The notes beneath the pieces were generated by a model, which was not told where the DNA came from, did not search any database, and saw only the letters and a program-made list of their open reading frames with translations. DNA of 62,577 nt, taken from an uncultured SAR86 cluster bacterium. GTDB lineage: Bacteria > Pseudomonadota > Gammaproteobacteria > Magnimaribacterales > AG-339-G14. Location of the stretch: the NCBI GenBank assembly GCA_902596665.1, contig CACJUN010000004.1:1-62577 (forward strand), given 5' to 3'. A program made the position numbers and the translations under genes. This document shows positions 35,110-44,649 of this stretch, piece by piece (position 1 is the stretch's first letter; each line of letters begins with the position of its first letter).

Positions 35110-37202
35110 AGCAACTATTTCAAAGCCTAAAAAATGGTCAAATTTATTTGGAGGACATTCCAAATAGAAAACCAGACAGCAATAATATCTGTATCAAAAC
35201 AAGTATTTCATTATTGTCTCCAGGAACAGAGAAAATGCTTTTAGATTTTGGTAAGTCTGGGTTCTTGAAAAAAGCTCTTTCTCAACCAGAAAGAGTTGAA
35301 GAAGTCATAAACAAGATGAAGATTGAGGGTGTATTTGAGACTTATCAGAAGGTCTTAAATAAATTAGATCAACCAATTCCATTGGGTTATTGCAATGTTG
35401 GTATAGTTGAAAGCGTTGGCAAAGAAGTAAAAAATTACAAAGTTGGTGATAGAGTCGTTTCCAATGGATTTCATGCAGAATTTGTCGAAGTTCCTGAAAA
35501 TCTTTGCCAAAAAATTCCAGATAATGTAACCGATGAACAGGCTGTGTTTACAATTTTGTCATCTATTTCTCTTCACGGGATAAGATTATCTGAGCCAACT
35601 TTAGGTGAAACTTATGTAGTTATTGGTATGGGTTTGGTCGGCCTTCTATGTACTGAGTTACTAATTTTAAATGGATGTAATGTTATAAGCGTAGATATTG
35701 ATTCAAGCAGGCTTGAATACGCTAAAAATCTTGGAGCTGAAACGGTACACCTTTCTGAAAAGATGAGTGTTGATGACGCAGTATCAGCTATATCCGGCAA
35801 ACATGTAGTTGATGCTGTAATTATTTCAACTTCTTCTCAATCAAGTGATCCAGTTGATATAGCAGCAAAAGTTTGCAGAAAAAAAGGAAGAATAATACTG
35901 GTTGGAACGGCAGATATTCGATTTTCAAGACAAGATCTTTATGAAAAAGAAATAAGTTTTAAAGTTTCTAGTTCCTATGGACCAGGAAGATACGATAAAA
36001 ATTATGAAGATAAATCAATTGATTATCCAATCGCATATGTAAGATGGACTCAAAATAGAAACTTTGAATCAATTCTTAATCTAATTGATAAGGGATCATT
36101 TAAGCCAGATAAACTAATTACAGATAGATTTAATTTTGAAAATTTTGAGCAGGGCTATGAAGCACTCAATAAAAATAATTCTTTAGGTATTATTTTTCAA
36201 TACAATCTGAAGAGTTCAGTTCAAAGAGATACTTTAGTACTAAATAACAAAACTAGCGCTCCTAAAGATTCAATAAAAGTTGATTTCATAGGCGCGGGAA
36301 ACTATGCAACTTCTGTTCTCATGCCTAAGTTAGAAAAAAATAATGTCGACTTCAATATGCTTTTGACAAAGTCGGGGTTAAATACTCCAAATGTTTTAAA
36401 GAAATATTCTTTCAATGGAGTTACAAGTAATTCTGATGAAATTTTCAAAAATGGAAATTCTGATATTGTTTTTGTAGCAAGCTCTCATTCTTCTCATGCA
36501 AAATTTTTAGTACAAGCTATTGATGCAGACAAGAATATTTTTCTTGAGAAACCATTATGTATAAATTTTGAACAATTAAATGAGATTAAAAATAAAATAA
36601 ATAATTCACCGCAATTACCTTCAATAATGATGGGGTTTAATAGGCGTTTTTCTCCTTTGGTACAAAAAATTAAAAATGTTCTTTCAACAAATAAATATCC
36701 ACTAGCAATTGAGTACACTATTAATGCAGGAAATATTTCAAATGATCATTGGATTCAGGACAAAGAGGAAGGAGGTGGAAGGCTTATAGGAGAAGCATGT
36801 CATTTTATTGATTTAGCTGCTTTTCTAACTGATTCTGATATTGATGATTATTCCGTTATGCACTCGGATGCTTTAAATAGGGATACCTTCTCAATTTCGA
36901 TTAAATTTAAAAACGGTTCCATAGCTAATATCAATTACTTTTCAAATGGTAATTCAAAATATCCAAAAGAAATTCTAAAAGTATTTTTTAACGATAAAGT
37001 TATTGTTCTGGATAATTTTAAAAAACTTAAATCTTATGGAGTCAAATCTTTAAAAAATATAAGTTATTTTAGCCAAAAGAAAGGTCAAGCAGAGTGCATT
37101 AAGGGTTTCATAGAAACAATTAAAAAGGGAGAAAGATCTCCTATAAAACTTCAAGAAATCTTGAAGGTTAGCGAGATTTCTCTTGAACTCTCAAATAATT
37201 GA
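35106..37202 (+). CDS. Two-domain oxidoreductase (MDR alcohol dehydrogenase plus Gfo/Idh/MocA)
   Basis: 698 residues with two dehydrogenase modules. Residues 1 to about 370 are a medium-chain (zinc-type) dehydrogenase. It has LLSPGTEKMLLD, the PLGYCNVGIVESVG strand, and the cofactor fold VVIGMGLVGLLCTELL. Residues of about 395-698 are a Gfo/Idh/MocA oxidoreductase with DFIGAGNYATSVLMP, the FLEKPLCIN motif with the catalytic Lys, and GGGRLIGEACHFIDLA. This architecture is known from surface-polysaccharide loci next to heparinase-like genes, but its reaction has not, to my knowledge, been established. It overlaps asnB 3 and the heparinase-like gene by 4 nt each. Confidence 0.82.
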   Translation: MKQLFQSLKNGQIYLEDIPNRKPDSNNICIKTSISLLSPGTEKMLLDFGKSGFLKKALSQPERVEEVINKMKIEGVFETYQKVLNKLDQPIPLGYCNVGIVESVGKEVKNYKVGDRVVSNGFHAEFVEVPENLCQKIPDNVTDEQAVFTILSSISLHGIRLSEPTLGETYVVIGMGLVGLLCTELLILNGCNVISVDIDSSRLEYAKNLGAETVHLSEKMSVDDAVSAISGKHVVDAVIISTSSQSSDPVDIAAKVCRKKGRIILVGTADIRFSRQDLYEKEISFKVSSSYGPGRYDKNYEDKSIDYPIAYVRWTQNRNFESILNLIDKGSFKPDKLITDRFNFENFEQGYEALNKNNSLGIIFQYNLKSSVQRDTLVLNNKTSAPKDSIKVDFIGAGNYATSVLMPKLEKNNVDFNMLLTKSGLNTPNVLKKYSFNGVTSNSDEIFKNGNSDIVFVASSHSSHAKFLVQAIDADKNIFLEKPLCINFEQLNEIKNKINNSPQLPSIMMGFNRRFSPLVQKIKNVLSTNKYPLAIEYTINAGNISNDHWIQDKEEGGGRLIGEACHFIDLAAFLTDSDIDDYSVMHSDALNRDTFSISIKFKNGSIANINYFSNGNSKYPKEILKVFFNDKVIVLDNFKKLKSYGVKSLKNISYFSQKKGQAECIKGFIETIKKGERSPIKLQEILKVSEISLELSNN

Positions 37203-38854
37203 TCTTGAAAATACTTTTCTTATACTTCTCAACAATTCTGCATTTGAAGAGAGTTCAAATCTTCAACAGAATTTTTAGAAAATTAAAATTCCTGAAGTTA
37301 AAAGATGGAAAAAATGTTCGTACCAAAAACTTACATTCGAAATTTCCATACTTAAAAAACAAAACATATTCTTTTCACGGAAAAGAGTTCATTTTTTTAA
37401 ATAAGAGTCTTAAGTTTGACGATAATTTTCTAAATCAATCAATTAAATATGAAAAATTGTGGAGATATAATCTTTATTATTTTGATTTTTTAAATTCAAA
37501 AGATTCAATGAAATTTAATGATCAAAAAAAGGAGATCATTAATCTATTTATTACAAAATATCAAAAGAACATTAAGCATGAATTTTACGAACCTTATCCT
37601 CTATCTTTAAGGATTGTTAATTTAATTAAATGGGTTGTTAATGAAAAGATTAATGACGACAGAATAACTAATTTTATTTATTTTCAAACAGAAATATTAA
37701 AACAAAAAATCGAGTATCATTTACTTTGCAACCACTATTTTTCTAATCTAAAAGCTTTATCATTTTCTAGTATTTTTTTTGATCAATATAAGAATAATTC
37801 TTTTTCAAAGAAAGTACATGAAGAGCTTGATAGTCAATTAGATGAGCAATTCTTTTTAGATGGAGGCCACTTCGAAGGTTCTCCTATGTACCATTCTATT
37901 ATTGTTGAAGACTTATTAGATATTCATAATCTTTATAGCTCAATTGAAGGTGATTGTTCAAATATTGATGATATCAATTCAAAACTAAGAGATATCATTC
38001 CTCTATCTATAGGTTGGTTAGAAAAAATGACGCATCCTAACAAAGAGATATCTTTTTTTAATGATTCTTCTTTGGGCATATCATTAAGCATAGATGATAT
38101 AAACACCTATGCAGAATCACTTAATATTAAAGATATTCAAGAAGAAAAATACTTGGAAAAAAATAATGTTTTATTAAATGGAAAAGAAAGTGGTTATGCT
38201 GTCTGTGAAAATCAAAATTTTTATATTATTTTTGATACTGCAGATATAGGTCCTTCTTATAATCCTGGCCATTGCCATGCAGATTCTCTTTCTTTTGAAC
38301 TTTCTTCATTTGGTCATAAAATTTTTGTTAATAGAGGAACCTCAACTTATGAAAACTCAGAAGAAAGAAATCTCATAAGATCTACAATTTCTCATAATAC
38401 AGTTGTCATAGATGATAGAAACTCTTCAGATGTTTGGTCATCTTTCAGGGTGGGTAAAAGAGCAAAAATAATTGATAGGGATTGTAAAAAACAAGACCAA
38501 AAAATCATTATGACCGGCCAACATGATGGATATTCAAGATTTTTAAACCCAGTATTTCATGAAAGGATTATTTCTTTTGATATGGATATTATAGAAATAT
38601 ATGATCAAGTAAGAGGAAGCATCGACAAATCTCAAAGTATTTTTTTACTTCATCCAGACATAGATGTGCATAGAATTGATTTACAAACTCTAGAACTAAC
38701 TTTTTTTATGAGAAAATTGCTTTTAATTTCAGAAAATAATGTGGAAATAAATCCAGCTAAATATTCTCCTATGTTTAACGTAGATTTAGATACTAAAAGA
38801 TTATTGGTCAATTTTGAGAATAACAATAAAACTACATTAAAAATAATATCTTGA
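37199..38854 (+). CDS. Heparinase II/III-like protein
   Basis: 551 residues. The N-terminal half fits the alpha-toroid of polysaccharide lyases (LWRYNLYYFDFL, EPYPLSLRIVNLIKW). The C-terminal beta domain has the Heparinase II/III signature: PGHCHADSLSFEL (about 359-371) and NRGTSTYENSEERNLIRSTISHNTV (two pieces). The conserved His residues are in place. No clear secretion signal is seen, although the first 20 residues are fairly hydrophobic. The start is TTG, overlapping the previous stop. A uronic-acid lyase or a lyase-fold biosynthetic enzyme is possible. Confidence 0.8.
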   Translation: MILKILFLYFSTILHLKRVQIFNRIFRKLKFLKLKDGKNVRTKNLHSKFPYLKNKTYSFHGKEFIFLNKSLKFDDNFLNQSIKYEKLWRYNLYYFDFLNSKDSMKFNDQKKEIINLFITKYQKNIKHEFYEPYPLSLRIVNLIKWVVNEKINDDRITNFIYFQTEILKQKIEYHLLCNHYFSNLKALSFSSIFFDQYKNNSFSKKVHEELDSQLDEQFFLDGGHFEGSPMYHSIIVEDLLDIHNLYSSIEGDCSNIDDINSKLRDIIPLSIGWLEKMTHPNKEISFFNDSSLGISLSIDDINTYAESLNIKDIQEEKYLEKNNVLLNGKESGYAVCENQNFYIIFDTADIGPSYNPGHCHADSLSFELSSFGHKIFVNRGTSTYENSEERNLIRSTISHNTVVIDDRNSSDVWSSFRVGKRAKIIDRDCKKQDQKIIMTGQHDGYSRFLNPVFHERIISFDMDIIEIYDQVRGSIDKSQSIFLLHPDIDVHRIDLQTLELTFFMRKLLLISENNVEINPAKYSPMFNVDLDTKRLLVNFENNNKTTLKIIS

Positions 38855-38954
38855 GTAAATTTCATCTTTTTAAAACAAGCTGTAAGATACATCAAAATTT
38901 TTTTGAAGATCTCTAATTATTTCTAAAACCTAATGCATCCTTGTGAATCCTTCT

Positions 38955-40088
38955 ATGAGAAATAAAAAAAAGATTTTAATCGTTATAGGAACAAGACCTG
39001 AGGCAATTAAAATAGCCCATTTATATAGCGAAATAAAAAGATCAAAAAAGTTCTTCTTAAAACTTTGTATATCTGGCCAACATAAAGAGATGATAGATCA
39101 AGCATTAGAGGCTTTTGATATGAATATTGACTATCTTGCCTCTTCTCCTAAAAAGAATCTAAACCTGAATGAATTATCTTCAGAATTATTTAAAGGTTTA
39201 GATCGAATTTATTCTGATTTTAGACCGGATTTAGTATTAGTTCATGGCGATACAACCACGACACAGGTTGCGAGTATGGCTGCTTTTTTAAAAGATATTA
39301 AAGTAGGTCATATTGAGGCCGGCTTGAGATCAAATGATAAGAATTCTCCTTTTCCCGAGGAAATAAATCGCAGGGTCGCCTCATTAGTAACAGATTATCA
39401 CTTTGCTCCTACTGAAAACGCGAAACAAAATCTTATACTAGAAAATATTCCTAAAAAAAATATTTTTGTAACTGGCAATACTATTATCGATTCTTTAAAA
39501 AATACCTTACAAAAAATTGAGTCCAATAAAACTATTTTCAAAAAGCTTGATAAGAATCTCTTAAAAATAATTGAAAAGAATGCTGACAGAAAAATTATAT
39601 TAATAACAGGCCATCGAAGAGAAAACTTTGGAAGAAGTTTTGAGAATATTTGTCTTGCTATAAAAGATTTGGCTGATGAATTCGAAGAGAATGTCTTCAT
39701 TTATCCAGTTCATTTAAACCCCAACGTCAGAAAGCCAGTTATGCAATTGTTAAAAAATAAAAAGAATATTTTTTTAATAGATCCTCTAGACTATATTAAT
39801 TTTCTATATTTAATGAAAAAGTGTTCGTTAGTAATTACTGACAGTGGAGGATTGCAGGAAGAATGCCCAAGTCTTGGACTTCCATTAGTTCTTATGAGAA
39901 ATAAAACAGAAAGACCCGAAATATTTGAGTATGAAGGTTTTTCGATGACAGGCCCAGATAGAAAAAAAATTATTAATGCATCTAGAAAGTATTTAACTTT
40001 AGAGAAAAAAATAAAGAAAAAGAATCTTTTTGGTGATGGAAATGCTTCTAAAAGAATTGTAAAAATACTACTCAAAGAATTCTCATGA
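38955..40088 (+). CDS. wecB: UDP-N-acetylglucosamine 2-epimerase, WecB type
   Basis: Converts UDP-GlcNAc to UDP-ManNAc. The start IVIGTRPEAIKIAHLYSE and the segments SGQHKEMIDQAL, VHGDTTTTQVAS, HIEAGLRSND and TDSGGLQEECPSLG are those of the non-hydrolysing WecB group. The ATG at 38955 is preferred over an in-frame GTG at 38943 because it gives the normal short N-terminus. About 377 residues, as usual. The following gene, overlapping by 4 nt, is the UDP-ManNAc dehydrogenase, the classical wecB-wecC pair. Confidence 0.92.
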   Translation: MRNKKKILIVIGTRPEAIKIAHLYSEIKRSKKFFLKLCISGQHKEMIDQALEAFDMNIDYLASSPKKNLNLNELSSELFKGLDRIYSDFRPDLVLVHGDTTTTQVASMAAFLKDIKVGHIEAGLRSNDKNSPFPEEINRRVASLVTDYHFAPTENAKQNLILENIPKKNIFVTGNTIIDSLKNTLQKIESNKTIFKKLDKNLLKIIEKNADRKIILITGHRRENFGRSFENICLAIKDLADEFEENVFIYPVHLNPNVRKPVMQLLKNKKNIFLIDPLDYINFLYLMKKCSLVITDSGGLQEECPSLGLPLVLMRNKTERPEIFEYEGFSMTGPDRKKIINASRKYLTLEKKIKKKNLFGDGNASKRIVKILLKEFS

Positions 40089-41299
40089 AAAAAATTTCTA
40101 TATTAGGGTTGGGATATATTGGGTTACCAAGTGCTGCTTATTATTCAAAGTTTAATTTTCACATTTCTGGTTATGACATTGACAAAGATCATATCGAGAA
40201 CCTTAAAAATTCAAAATTTGATATTACCGAACCCGGATTAAATTCTCTTTTAAAAAAACAGATAAAATCCAAAAAGTTAGAATTTGTAGATGTATTACCT
40301 AAAAGTGACATATATATAGTTTGCGTTCCTACGCCTTTAAAAAAACAAAAAAAGGTTTTCAAGCCAGATTTAAGTTATTTAAAGCATGCTATCAAGTCTA
40401 TTAAAGAAGCTGGTGTAAATAAAAAAACCTTAATTTTAATTGAATCCACCTGTCCAGTAGGAACTACAGAAAAAGTATCAAAAATTTTTTCTGATGATAA
40501 TTTTCCAATGATTGCATACTGTCCAGAGAGGGTTTTACCTGGCAACCTTTTAAAAGAATTGGCATCCAATGAAAGGGTTGTAGGGGGCATTGACACTAGA
40601 TCTACGAATTCTGCATTTAATTTTTATAAAAATGTTATAGATTCTGAAGTACATAAAACAGACTCTAACACTGCAGAAATGTGTAAATTGGTTGAAAATA
40701 GCTTTCGAGATACAAACATTGCCTTTGCTAATGAAATATCTCTTTTATCAGATAAAGTAGGGATTAATGCTTATGAGTTAATTAATCTAGCCAATAAACA
40801 TCCTCGAGTTAATATTTTAGAACCAGGACCCGGCGTAGGAGGACATTGTATAGCTGTAGATCCTTGGTTTCTTATCAATGGGTTTAAATCTTCTTCAAGA
40901 CTCTTGGAAACAAGTAGAAAGGTTAACAACTTTAAACCAAAATTTGTTTTAAAAAAATTAAACGAAGAAGTTGTAAGCTTCAAGAAACAAAATAACAGAG
41001 AACCAAAAATTGCAATTCTTGGAATCTCTTTCAAGCCAGACATAGATGATATTAGAGAATCTCCATCTTTGGATATCGCTATGGCTGCAAAGAAAAACTA
41101 TAAAGATGTTTATGTATTTGATCCTTATCAGAAAGAATGTCGTGAGATTGATATTTGTAAAGAAGAAGATATCTTCAAATGTGACCTTTTTTTATTTCTT
41201 GTAAACCATACACACTTTCATAATTCAAAATTTACTAAAGTTTTTCATACAAAAATTTCTTTAGATTTTTGTAATTTTACTAAGCCAAAAGTTATATGA
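40085..41299 (+). CDS. wecC: UDP-N-acetyl-D-mannosamine dehydrogenase, WecC type
   Basis: Oxidises UDP-ManNAc twice at C6 to UDP-ManNAcA. The Rossmann motif ILGLGYIGLPSAAYY (about 5-19), CVPTPLK, ESTCPVGTT, and the catalytic Cys segment GPGVGGHCIAVDPWFLI (about 256-272) are those of WecC. The C-terminal domain has GISFKPDIDDIRESPS. 404 residues. It overlaps wecB upstream and ugd downstream by 4 nt each. Confidence 0.92.
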   Translation: MKKISILGLGYIGLPSAAYYSKFNFHISGYDIDKDHIENLKNSKFDITEPGLNSLLKKQIKSKKLEFVDVLPKSDIYIVCVPTPLKKQKKVFKPDLSYLKHAIKSIKEAGVNKKTLILIESTCPVGTTEKVSKIFSDDNFPMIAYCPERVLPGNLLKELASNERVVGGIDTRSTNSAFNFYKNVIDSEVHKTDSNTAEMCKLVENSFRDTNIAFANEISLLSDKVGINAYELINLANKHPRVNILEPGPGVGGHCIAVDPWFLINGFKSSSRLLETSRKVNNFKPKFVLKKLNEEVVSFKKQNNREPKIAILGISFKPDIDDIRESPSLDIAMAAKKNYKDVYVFDPYQKECREIDICKEEDIFKCDLFLFLVNHTHFHNSKFTKVFHTKISLDFCNFTKPKVI

Positions 41300-42465
41300 A
41301 GAAAATTACAGTCGTAGGATCAGGATATGTAGGTACTGCAGTTGCTTGTCTTCTTTCAACAAAAAAAATGGTCACGGTGATAGATACTGACAAAGAAATA
41401 ATTAATAAATTATCAAAACAAATAAGTCACTTAGACGATCCTCAAATTAAGAAATATCTAAGAAAGAATAAAAACAATCTTAAGTATTCAACAGAACTTA
41501 CTAGCGCTATATCTAATACTGATTTATACATTTTATGTTTACCAACAGATTTTTTAGTTTCAAAAAACGAATTTGAAACTAAAAATTTAATATCAGTTAT
41601 CAGTGAGTTAACAGAATTAGATCCCAAAGTACCTATTCTAATTAAATCAACAGTCCCTATTCATTTTACAGATGAAATGAATAAAAAATTTAATAGAGAT
41701 GATATAGTTTTTTCACCTGAATTCTTAAGGGAGGGACAAGCTCTTTATGATAGTTTTTATCCTTCTAGAATTATTTTCGGATCAAGTAAACCTAGTTTAG
41801 CGTCAAAAATAGCTTCAATTTTTACAGAAGCTGCTAAAAATTCACCACTAGTTCTCTTTTCATCAGCTGCTGAATCCGAGAGTATTAAATTATTTTCAAA
41901 CTCTTATTTAGCAATGAGAGTTGCTTTCTTTAATGAACTCGATTCTCTATGTCTATCAAAGTCTTTTGATGCAAAAAAAATAATTGAGGGTGTTTGTTCT
42001 GATACAAGAATTGGCAATGAATATAACAACCCATCTTTTGGATTTGGGGGATACTGTCTTCCAAAGGACGCCAAGCAATTGATATCTCAATTTAAAGATA
42101 TTCCAAATTCTTTGATTACTTCAGTAATCCAATCAAACGAAAAAAGAAAAAAATATATTTCAAATAAAATTATAGAAAAAAAACCAAAGAATGTAGGAAT
42201 TTATAGGCTACAAATGAAGGAAGGATCTGATAACTTCAAAGAGTCTTCTGTAATAAATATAATAAAGAAAATTAAAAATCATAAAATTCCTATAATTATT
42301 TACGAGCCATTACTAAGAAAACAAACATTTCTGAATTCCAAAGTTATAACAAACTTTACTGAATTTGCTGATTCAGCATCTATTATTTTGGCCAACAGAT
42401 TTAATGAAGAACTCAATCCTTATTTGGAAAAGACTTTTACGAGAGACATTTTTCAAGAAAATTAA
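41296..42465 (+). CDS. ugd: UDP-glucose 6-dehydrogenase
   Basis: Oxidises UDP-Glc to UDP-GlcA. The motifs VVGSGYVGTAVACLL (about 5-19), LPTDF, the EFLREGQALYDSFYPSRI segment and the catalytic Cys in FGFGGYCLPKDAKQL (about 249-263) are typical of the short Ugd form. 389 residues. Its product feeds the UDP-GlcA epimerase at 7973, and galU next door supplies its substrate. It overlaps wecC by 4 nt. Confidence 0.92.
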   Translation: MKKITVVGSGYVGTAVACLLSTKKMVTVIDTDKEIINKLSKQISHLDDPQIKKYLRKNKNNLKYSTELTSAISNTDLYILCLPTDFLVSKNEFETKNLISVISELTELDPKVPILIKSTVPIHFTDEMNKKFNRDDIVFSPEFLREGQALYDSFYPSRIIFGSSKPSLASKIASIFTEAAKNSPLVLFSSAAESESIKLFSNSYLAMRVAFFNELDSLCLSKSFDAKKIIEGVCSDTRIGNEYNNPSFGFGGYCLPKDAKQLISQFKDIPNSLITSVIQSNEKRKKYISNKIIEKKPKNVGIYRLQMKEGSDNFKESSVINIIKKIKNHKIPIIIYEPLLRKQTFLNSKVITNFTEFADSASIILANRFNEELNPYLEKTFTRDIFQEN

Positions 42466-42476
42466 AAATAATCTTA

Positions 42477-43370
42477 ATGAAGAATGAACTTGATATTGCC
42501 GTAGTACCAGTAGCCGGTCTAGGAACAAGAATGCTGCCGGCTACAAAATCTATCCCAAAAGAAATGCTGCCAATTGTAGATAGACCTGTAATTCAATATG
42601 TAGTCGATGAAATTTATTATGCTGGATTTAAAAAAATTATTTTCATCACTCATTCTAGTAAAAATGCTATAGGAGAGCATTTCAATGAAGATTCAAAGAT
42701 TAAACAAGATTTGGCTAAAAGGATAAACAAATCTCAATTAAAAGATATTAGAAATATTTCAAATAAAAAAATTGATTTAATTTATATAAATCAAGAAGAA
42801 GCTTTGGGTCTAGGTCATGCAATTAAATGTGCAGAACAGGAAGTAGAAAAAAATCCTTTTGCCGTTGTTTTGCCTGATAGAGTAGCCGATGGATCTGCAA
42901 CAGATTTGAAGAGATCCAACTTAGCAAAGCTAAGAAGACATTTCATGAATACAAGGAATAATTGTTTGCTTTTAGCTAAAATCCCAAAAAATGAAGTCAG
43001 TAAATTTGGAATAATCAAACCAAAAAACAGTTTTCAAAATGGTTTTGTCGAAATTGAGGATATTGTTGAAAAACCAAAATTAAATAAGGCTCCTTCAAAC
43101 TTAGCAGCTGTTGGAAGATATATTTTTACTCCAGATATTTTTGAATACATACCTCCAAAACCTTTAAAAAAATCAAAAGAGATTGAGCTAACACATGCAA
43201 TACAATTAATGATCAGGGATGGTCATGAATTAAGCGGACTTCATTCTGATACAAAGTACTTTGATTGTGGTGATAAGTTAGGTTATTTTGAATCATTTAT
43301 ATCTTTTGCGCTGAAGGATAAAAGTTTAGGAAAGGATTATAAGAAAATTGTTAAAATTTTTAGTAAATAA
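42477..43370 (+). CDS. galU: UTP--glucose-1-phosphate uridylyltransferase
   Basis: Makes UDP-glucose from glucose 1-phosphate and UTP. The nucleotide-binding signature is AGLGTRMLPATKSIPKEMLP (about 13-32), followed by FITHSSKNAIGEHF, a GLGHAIKCAE segment and PDRVADG. 297 residues, the normal GalU size. It stands 11 nt after ugd, giving a galU-ugd pair, and ends the central precursor block. About 106 nt of AT-rich DNA without recognisable genes follow. Confidence 0.95.
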   Translation: MKNELDIAVVPVAGLGTRMLPATKSIPKEMLPIVDRPVIQYVVDEIYYAGFKKIIFITHSSKNAIGEHFNEDSKIKQDLAKRINKSQLKDIRNISNKKIDLIYINQEEALGLGHAIKCAEQEVEKNPFAVVLPDRVADGSATDLKRSNLAKLRRHFMNTRNNCLLLAKIPKNEVSKFGIIKPKNSFQNGFVEIEDIVEKPKLNKAPSNLAAVGRYIFTPDIFEYIPPKPLKKSKEIELTHAIQLMIRDGHELSGLHSDTKYFDCGDKLGYFESFISFALKDKSLGKDYKKIVKIFSK

Positions 43371-43476
43371 AATTTTAAATTCTAAATATCCATTTTTTTG
43401 GTAAAAAATTATTAATCAAAAAACGCAAATTTTTTATGATGAATAATATGACTGTATATTTAACCTTTAAATTAAA

Positions 43477-44649
43477 TTGTCAAAAAGAATACTAGTTTTG
43501 TCCTTCTATTTTAAGCCTGATTTATGTGCAGGATCCTTTCGGTGTAGCGCTCTCATAAACGAACTGTCAAAAAAAGATGTCTCAATCCAAGTTGTGACAA
43601 CCACTCCAAATCGATATAAGACTTTTAATGCTAAGGCAATAAGTCACCAAGATAAGCCTAATGTATCGGTCGAAAGGATAAATGTTCCAAGTCACAATAG
43701 TGGAATTCTTGATCAGATAAAGTCCTTTTATTTTTATTATAGAGAAGCAATAAAAATTACTAAGAATAATGAGTATGATCTAATAGTTGCTACCTCATCT
43801 AGATTATTTACCGCTTTTTTAGGCGCAAGAATCTCGCGAAAGAAAAAAATTCCACTTTATTTAGATATTAGAGACTTATTTGTGGATACAGTACCAAATG
43901 TTCTTTCCTCAATTACGACTTTAATTATCAAGCCTTTCTTAAAAATAATAGAAAGTTACACATTTTCTTCGGCTAAAAAAATTAACCTTGTTTCTGAAGG
44001 TTTTCTTCCCTATTTCAAAAAAGACTATCCTCAAATTTCATTAAGTTTTTTTACCAATGGAATCGATGAGGAATTTATAGAAGTATCTGATACTAAATTT
44101 TATTCTAAGGAAAATAACCTTCCAATAAACATTCTTTACGCAGGAAATGTTGGAGAGGGGCAAGGCCTTCATAAAATAATTCCACAAATGGCCCTAATGT
44201 TAAAAGATAAGGCGCATTTTAAAATTATAGGAGGTGGTGGACTTATTCATAAGCTAAATTTTTATATAGAAAAGTTTAATTTAGATAATGTTAATGTCTC
44301 TCATCCTGTTGATAGAGATATTCTTATTGATGAATATAAAAGGGCTGATGTTCTTTTTTTGCATCTAAATGATTACGATGCTTTTGGAAAGGTACTTCCC
44401 TCTAAATTATTTGAGTATGCAGCAATGAATAAGCCGATATTAGCTGGTGTCAGTGGATATAGCGCTGATTTTATTAAATCTGAAATAGATGATTGTGAAG
44501 TATTCTTGCCCGCAAATTCTGAGGATGCAATAGATAAGCTCAATAAGCTCGATCTCTCAATAAAACGTAGAAGTAAGTTTATAGAAAAATTTGATCGTAA
44601 AAAGATTATGAGTATGATGGCGCGAGATATATATGACCTTTCACTCTAA
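43477..44649 (+). CDS. Glycosyltransferase family 4 protein
   Basis: 390-residue GT-B enzyme. The N-terminal domain starts RILVLSFYFKPDLCAGSFR, a form typical of WbuB-like GT4 enzymes that add the second sugar of O-antigen units. The C-terminal domain has the donor-binding pattern ILYAGNVGEGQGLHKIIP (about 219-236) and later LFEYAAMNKPILAG. The start is TTG; the upstream frame is closed by a stop within 9 nt. It heads the block GT4-SDR-dehydratase-initiating transferase. It overlaps the next gene by 17 nt. Confidence 0.83.
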   Translation: MSKRILVLSFYFKPDLCAGSFRCSALINELSKKDVSIQVVTTTPNRYKTFNAKAISHQDKPNVSVERINVPSHNSGILDQIKSFYFYYREAIKITKNNEYDLIVATSSRLFTAFLGARISRKKKIPLYLDIRDLFVDTVPNVLSSITTLIIKPFLKIIESYTFSSAKKINLVSEGFLPYFKKDYPQISLSFFTNGIDEEFIEVSDTKFYSKENNLPINILYAGNVGEGQGLHKIIPQMALMLKDKAHFKIIGGGGLIHKLNFYIEKFNLDNVNVSHPVDRDILIDEYKRADVLFLHLNDYDAFGKVLPSKLFEYAAMNKPILAGVSGYSADFIKSEIDDCEVFLPANSEDAIDKLNKLDLSIKRRSKFIEKFDRKKIMSMMARDIYDLSL

